From: DATARH01 sp036008175
GTDB lineage: Bacteria; Pseudomonadota; Alphaproteobacteria; ATCC43930; CGMCC-115725
Length of the DNA: 15,939 nucleotides
Reading direction: 5' to 3'
NCBI GenBank assembly: GCA_036008175.1
Contig: DASYOB010000058.1
Coordinates: 1 to 15,939, forward strand
In this document: in pieces, positions 13,139 to 15,939 of the stretch
How the letters are laid out: every line of letters begins with the position of its first letter
Position numbering within the stretch: position 1 is the stretch's first letter
Notes under the pieces: model-generated
Told to the model about the DNA's origin: nothing
Databases searched by the model: none
What the model saw: only the letters and a program-made list of their open reading frames with translations
Made by a program: the position numbers and the translations under genes

Positions 13139-13633
13139 ATGCGACTGTTTCGCGCGATTCGCGCCACCGTTTTGCTCGCCTCTGCCGCTGCGACGCCAAG
13201 CTATGTCGTCAGCCTCGCCAATGCCGATCCCGGGAGCTACACGAGGGCGCGTTTTGCGGCCTGTGACTGCTACGGCGGGGGATGGCACCAGCACCATTAT
13301 CGCTGGTCTGACGCACGTAATTTTCGGGGTTGGGGCCCAACCCCGGAGTTCGAGCCGCCGCAGCCGCCGGATTACTACAACCCGATGCTCCCAAGCGCTT
13401 ATGACACCGCCTACGATCGGGCAATGACGCTGCACTTCCGCAGCCCCGCGGTCACCAACACCTATCTGGCCGAATCCGGCTGGCCGCCGACGCCTCCGGT
13501 ACGTGGCCTCTTCCCCTATCGCGTCCGGGCCTGGGGCGGCATCTACCAGTATGACGGGGTGATCGGGCAATACGTCGCCCTGGCACAATCCGACGCGCGC
13601 CGCGTGCTCGCCGCGGTGCCAAATTACCCGTGA
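13139..13633 (+). CDS. Small secreted protein of unknown function
   Basis: A 164-residue protein with a Sec-type signal: basic MRLFRAIR, a hydrophobic stretch, and a likely cleavage after SLANA (residue 29). The mature part is rich in Tyr, Trp, Pro and Gly. It contains an ACDCYGGGWHQHHYRW segment with a CDC pair and a His/Trp cluster, a Pro-rich stretch (EFEPPQPPDYYNP), and an aromatic C-terminal half (GGIYQYDGVIGQYVALAQ). I do not recognise a family. ATG 13139 follows GGGGGG with appropriate spacing, and the base composition resembles the neighbours, supporting a real gene. The stop is six bases from that of the convergent GlcG-like gene. The CDC/HxHH cluster might bind metal or haem, but this is only a guess. 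Confidence 0.7.
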   Translation: MRLFRAIRATVLLASAAATPSYVVSLANADPGSYTRARFAACDCYGGGWHQHHYRWSDARNFRGWGPTPEFEPPQPPDYYNPMLPSAYDTAYDRAMTLHFRSPAVTNTYLAESGWPPTPPVRGLFPYRVRAWGGIYQYDGVIGQYVALAQSDARRVLAAVPNYP

Positions 13634-13639
13634 TGACGA

Positions 13640-14080
13640 TCAATCGGGGTCGCCGGTATCGGGAACGAGACCCGCGCTGCGGACGCCATGCACGGCGCAA
13701 ATCTCGTCCTTGTCCGAGGTGTCGCCGCTGATCCCGACCGAGCCGATGATGTCGCCAGCGGCATCGCGGATCAGCACGCCGCCCGGCGCCGGCACGATGC
13801 GCCCGCCCGAGGCGACCATCAGCGCTTGCAAAAACGTCGGGTTGGCGGCGGCGCGGCGCGCGAATTCGCGCCCGCCGAACCCCATGCCGAGAACACCCCA
13901 CGCCTTGCCCATCGCGATTTCCGGCCGTAGCAGGCTGGAGCGGTCTTCGCGCTTCATCGCCTTCAATTGCCCGCCGGCGTCGAGGACGACAACGGTCAGC
14001 GGCTGGAGCTTGAGTTCACGGCCCTTTTCGAGCGCCTGGTCGACGATGGTCGAGGACTGTTCGAGAGTGAGTCCAGTCAT
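13640..14080 (-). CDS. GlcG/HbpS family haem-binding-fold protein (DUF336)
   Basis: A 146-residue protein of the GlcG/HbpS family. It has the typical layout: an N-terminal helix (LTLEQSSTIVDQALEKGRELK), the strand VVVLDAGGQLKAMKREDRS, the helix SLLRPEIAMGKAWGVLGMG, and the glycine-rich GGRIVPAPGGVLIRD followed by IGSVGISGDTSDKDE. HbpS binds haem outside the cell in Streptomyces, and glcG accompanies glycolate oxidase genes in E. coli, but many copies stand alone with unknown function. No signal peptide is visible, so this copy is likely cytoplasmic. ATG 14080 has an AAGG stretch about ten bases upstream. It is divergent from the LivH/LivM operon, so a role near that transporter's substrate is conceivable but unproven. 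Confidence 0.9.
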   Translation of the reverse strand: MTGLTLEQSSTIVDQALEKGRELKLQPLTVVVLDAGGQLKAMKREDRSSLLRPEIAMGKAWGVLGMGFGGREFARRAAANPTFLQALMVASGGRIVPAPGGVLIRDAAGDIIGSVGISGDTSDKDEICAVHGVRSAGLVPDTGDPD

Positions 14081-14184
14081 CAGTGTGCACCTTTATCGAG
14101 AAGAGCCCGGCGCCTGTTAGCGCTGATAAGCTACTGGCACAGCGTGCTTCTGCTCAGGACCGAAAAGCTCCGACAGCGACGATC

Positions 14185-14204
14185 CGCCGCCCCGACCGGC
14201 GGCG
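14185..14204. repeat. GC-rich hairpin in the glcG-livH divergent region
   Basis: CGCCGCC and GGCGGCG form a 7-bp stem around a 6-base loop. This is the clearest structure in the otherwise featureless 216 bases from 14081 to 14296, where I see no further gene. It lacks a T-run. The divergent promoters for the glcG-like gene and livH should lie here, but no convincing -35/-10 pair was found. Confidence 0.3.
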
Positions 14205-14296
14205 TCGCACTTCTCAGCGTGCCCCGATGCTGATCTAATGGGCATCACTCGATCGGCACCGCTGAGCGAGAATAGTCAAAGGGGAGGAAGCCCAGT

Positions 14297-14350
14297 ATGG
14301 TGCCGATGCCGTGGCGTGACCGCACCTTAGCTTTCCGCGGCTGCCGCTAG
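14297..14350 (+). CDS. 17-codon leader ORF upstream of livH
   Basis: ATG 14297 opens a short frame (MVPMPWRDRTLAFRGCR) ending in TAG at 14348-14350. It has the best ribosome site in this part of the window, GGGGAGGAAG at 14281-14290, six bases before the ATG. It is in the same frame as livH, which begins only two codons after the TAG and has no Shine-Dalgarno of its own. The peptide is not enriched in any one amino acid, so classical attenuation is unlikely; translational coupling is the simplest reading. Whether the peptide is made is unknown. Confidence 0.5.
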   Translation: MVPMPWRDRTLAFRGCR

Positions 14351-14356
14351 CAGCCG
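14338..14356 (+). promoter_or_regulatory. Hairpin abutting the livH start codon
   Basis: CGGCTG (14338-14343) pairs with CAGCCG (14351-14356) around a 7-base loop that contains the leader ORF's TAG. The stem ends on the base before the livH ATG and occupies the position where a ribosome site should be. A ribosome translating the leader would open it, which fits coupled initiation at livH. Confidence 0.45.
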
Positions 14357-15232
14357 ATGGCCGTTTCCCTCGACCTCCTCGTCAACGCGATCGTCGCGGG
14401 CATTCTGCTCGGCGGTTTTTACGCGGCGGTTACCGTCGGCGTCACGATCTCGTTCGGCATGCTCGACATCGCCAACATCGCCCAGCCCGCCTTCATCCTG
14501 CTCGGCTCATACGCCGCCTATATCGTCAATTCCTATCTCGGGCTCGACCCGATCCTGATCGGCATCGTGATGCTGCCGGTCTTCTATCTGCTGGGGATGG
14601 CAGTCTACCGGCTCTACTACTACTCGTTCGAGAGCCGGGGCGAGCAGGCGATCCAGGGCCTCGCCTTCTTTTTCGGCTTGTTGTTCGTCGGCGAAGTCTC
14701 GCTGGTGCTGATCTTCGGCGTCGATTACCGCTTCGTCGAAGCCCCTTACATTGGACCGAGCCTGCATCTCGGGCTGGTCGATCTGCCATTGCGGATGCTG
14801 GTCCCTTGCGTCACCTCGCTGCTGATGATCGCGTTGCTGCAGCTCTATCTGTCGCGCAGTTTCATCGGCCGGGCGATCCTCGCCGTGTCACAGGATGGGG
14901 TTGCCCTGCAACTGATGGCGGCGAGCCCGATGCGGATCAAGCAGATCGCCTTCGGTATCTCGACGGCGACCTGTGCGCTGGCCGGCACATTTCTGATCAT
15001 TATCCAGCCGGTCGAGCCGTCGATCGGCCGCGACTACATCGGCCGCATCTTTGCGATCTGCGTGCTCGGCGGGATGACCAGCTTTCCCGGGATGGTCACG
15101 GCCGCGATGCTGATCGGCATCGTCGAGAGCATCACCGCGACGTTCTATGGCCCGTCTTGGGCGCCGGCGGTCGCGTTCGGGTTCCTGCTGCTGACCCTGG
15201 CCGTGCGCCCGGCCGGTCTGCTCGGTCGCTAG
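14357..15232 (+). CDS. Branched-chain amino acid-type ABC transporter permease, LivH family
   Basis: A 291-residue inner-membrane permease of the LivH type, one half of the channel of HAAT-family ABC importers for branched-chain amino acids, urea or related amides. It begins with the characteristic LLVNAIVAGILLGGFYAAVTVGVTISFG segment and GMLDIANIAQPAF. It has about eight hydrophobic segments and the cytoplasmic coupling helix region AILAVSQDGVALQLMAASPMRIKQIAFGIS, and ends with VRPAGLLGR as LivH proteins usually do. ATG 14357 matches family N-termini. It is followed after two bases by livM. Neither a substrate-binding protein nor the ATPases are in the window; they presumably follow. Substrate cannot be assigned from the permease alone. 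Expression may be coupled to the leader ORF at 14297. Confidence 0.94.
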   Translation: MAVSLDLLVNAIVAGILLGGFYAAVTVGVTISFGMLDIANIAQPAFILLGSYAAYIVNSYLGLDPILIGIVMLPVFYLLGMAVYRLYYYSFESRGEQAIQGLAFFFGLLFVGEVSLVLIFGVDYRFVEAPYIGPSLHLGLVDLPLRMLVPCVTSLLMIALLQLYLSRSFIGRAILAVSQDGVALQLMAASPMRIKQIAFGISTATCALAGTFLIIIQPVEPSIGRDYIGRIFAICVLGGMTSFPGMVTAAMLIGIVESITATFYGPSWAPAVAFGFLLLTLAVRPAGLLGR

Positions 15233-15234
15233 CG

Positions 15235-15939
15235 ATGCGCAACGGGTTCTTCTGGATCGCCGCTGCCGTGGTCGGTACCGCGGTGCTGGTACTGACCCGG
15301 GTGTTTTTCACTAACGAGTATTTCTTCTTCGCCGCTTACGTTGTGCTGCAATACGTCGTGCTGTCGACGGCGTGGAACATCCTCGGCGGCTATACCGGCT
15401 ACATCAATTTCGGCACCGGCGCGTTTTTCGCGATCGGCGCCTACAGCTCGGTCGTCCTGCACAAATTGCCGGCGCTGCTGAAGACCTTCGACGTGGCGAT
15501 CCCGGCCATTCCCCTGCCGGTCATGATCGTGGTCGGTGGCATTGTCTCCGGGATCGTCGGGCTCGGCACCGGCTATCTGACCCTGCGGCTGCGCGGCGTG
15601 TTCTTCGCGATCGCGACCTTGGCGCTCGCGGTCGTCGTGCAGACCTTGATCGTCAACTGGGACTTTGTCGGCGGCTCGCGCGGCATTTATGTGATCCGGC
15701 CGGCGCAGGCGCCGCTCGGCGGCAGCTACATCCAGTATCTCTACACGCTGATGATGGCGCTGAGCGTCATCTCGGTGGCGATCGCGCGGTGGATCGAGCG
15801 CTCGCGGCTCGGGCTCGGCTTCGCCGCGATCCGCGACGACGAGCTGGCGGCCGAGGCCGGCGGTGTTCCGACCCTCCGCCTGAAATTGATCGCGACGACA
15901 TTGTCCGGCGGGTTGATGGGCATGGCCGGGGCCCCCCTG
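15235..15939 (+). CDS. Branched-chain amino acid-type ABC transporter permease, LivM family (3' end cut off)
   Basis: An open frame of 235 codons from ATG 15235 to the window end without a stop; LivM proteins are usually 300 residues or longer, so roughly the last quarter is missing. After a hydrophobic N-terminus come the LivM hallmarks VLSTAWNILGGYTGYINFGTGAFFAIGAYS (about residues 47-76) and GYLTLRLRGVFFAIATLALA. The coupling-helix region ARWIERSRLGLGFAAIRDDELAAEAGGVP (about 182-210) then leads to the segment LSGGLMGMAGAPL. It starts two bases after the livH stop (TAGCGATG), so the two permeases are translated together and would form the membrane heterodimer. Confidence 0.93.
   Translation, partial: MRNGFFWIAAAVVGTAVLVLTRVFFTNEYFFFAAYVVLQYVVLSTAWNILGGYTGYINFGTGAFFAIGAYSSVVLHKLPALLKTFDVAIPAIPLPVMIVVGGIVSGIVGLGTGYLTLRLRGVFFAIATLALAVVVQTLIVNWDFVGGSRGIYVIRPAQAPLGGSYIQYLYTLMMALSVISVAIARWIERSRLGLGFAAIRDDELAAEAGGVPTLRLKLIATTLSGGLMGMAGAPL

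Noticed and set aside
14132..14150. Second possible sigma-54 site (TGGCAC ...)
   Set aside because: TGGCACAGCGTGCTTC has no GC at the required ten-base distance from GG.

Overview
The window is high-GC (roughly 60-68 % in most genes) and very probably from an alphaproteobacterium. The strongest evidence is a circularly permuted, two-piece tmRNA gene of the alphaproteobacterial type, followed by an SspB-alpha-type adaptor gene. A small 'GHNGGPPLD' protein, secF followed by a Mth938-like gene, and a class I fumarase also fit Hyphomicrobiales/Rhodospirillales-like bacteria; I cannot place it more closely. No mobile element, tRNA, rRNA operon or CRISPR array was seen.

Layout, left to right. 1-1310: end of secF and a Mth938-like gene. 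1311-3255: a near-consensus sigma-54 (-24/-12) promoter before a 78-aa conserved small protein, then a Tat-exported amidase-signature enzyme. 3256-4404: a perfect 22-bp palindrome and thyX on the minus strand, whose middle is unusually AT-rich. 4405-5345: the split tmRNA gene (acceptor RNA, spacer, coding RNA with tag ANDNFATEALAA), then sspB. 5467-7080: class I [4Fe-4S] fumarase. 7130-8773: a three-gene unit of ECF sigma factor, membrane anti-sigma factor and membrane-anchored periplasmic CnrX/Spy-like sensor.

8775-11912 (minus strand): an operon of a GTP-cyclohydrolase-II-like protein with an extra N-terminal domain (URC1 type), a DUF1688/URC4 protein and uracil phosphoribosyltransferase. 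These correspond to the core of the yeast URC uracil-catabolic pathway. Divergent from it, 12103-13062 encodes an uncharacterised radical SAM enzyme with six extra cysteines. 13139-13633 encodes a small secreted protein of unknown function, convergent with a GlcG/HbpS-family gene (13640-14080).

14297-15939: the start of a LivH-LivM branched-chain-type ABC transporter operon. It is preceded by a 17-codon leader ORF with a near-perfect Shine-Dalgarno and a hairpin abutting the livH start, suggesting translational coupling.

The genes form several independent modules. The clearest functional groupings are tmRNA with SspB (ribosome rescue tagging and delivery of tagged proteins to ClpXP), the sigma/anti-sigma/sensor triad, and the urc1-urc4-upp operon (uracil to UMP, then ring degradation). 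Annotated starts were moved from the longest open frame for amidase, thyX, fumarase, anti-sigma, urc1 and urc4, for the reasons given in each entry.
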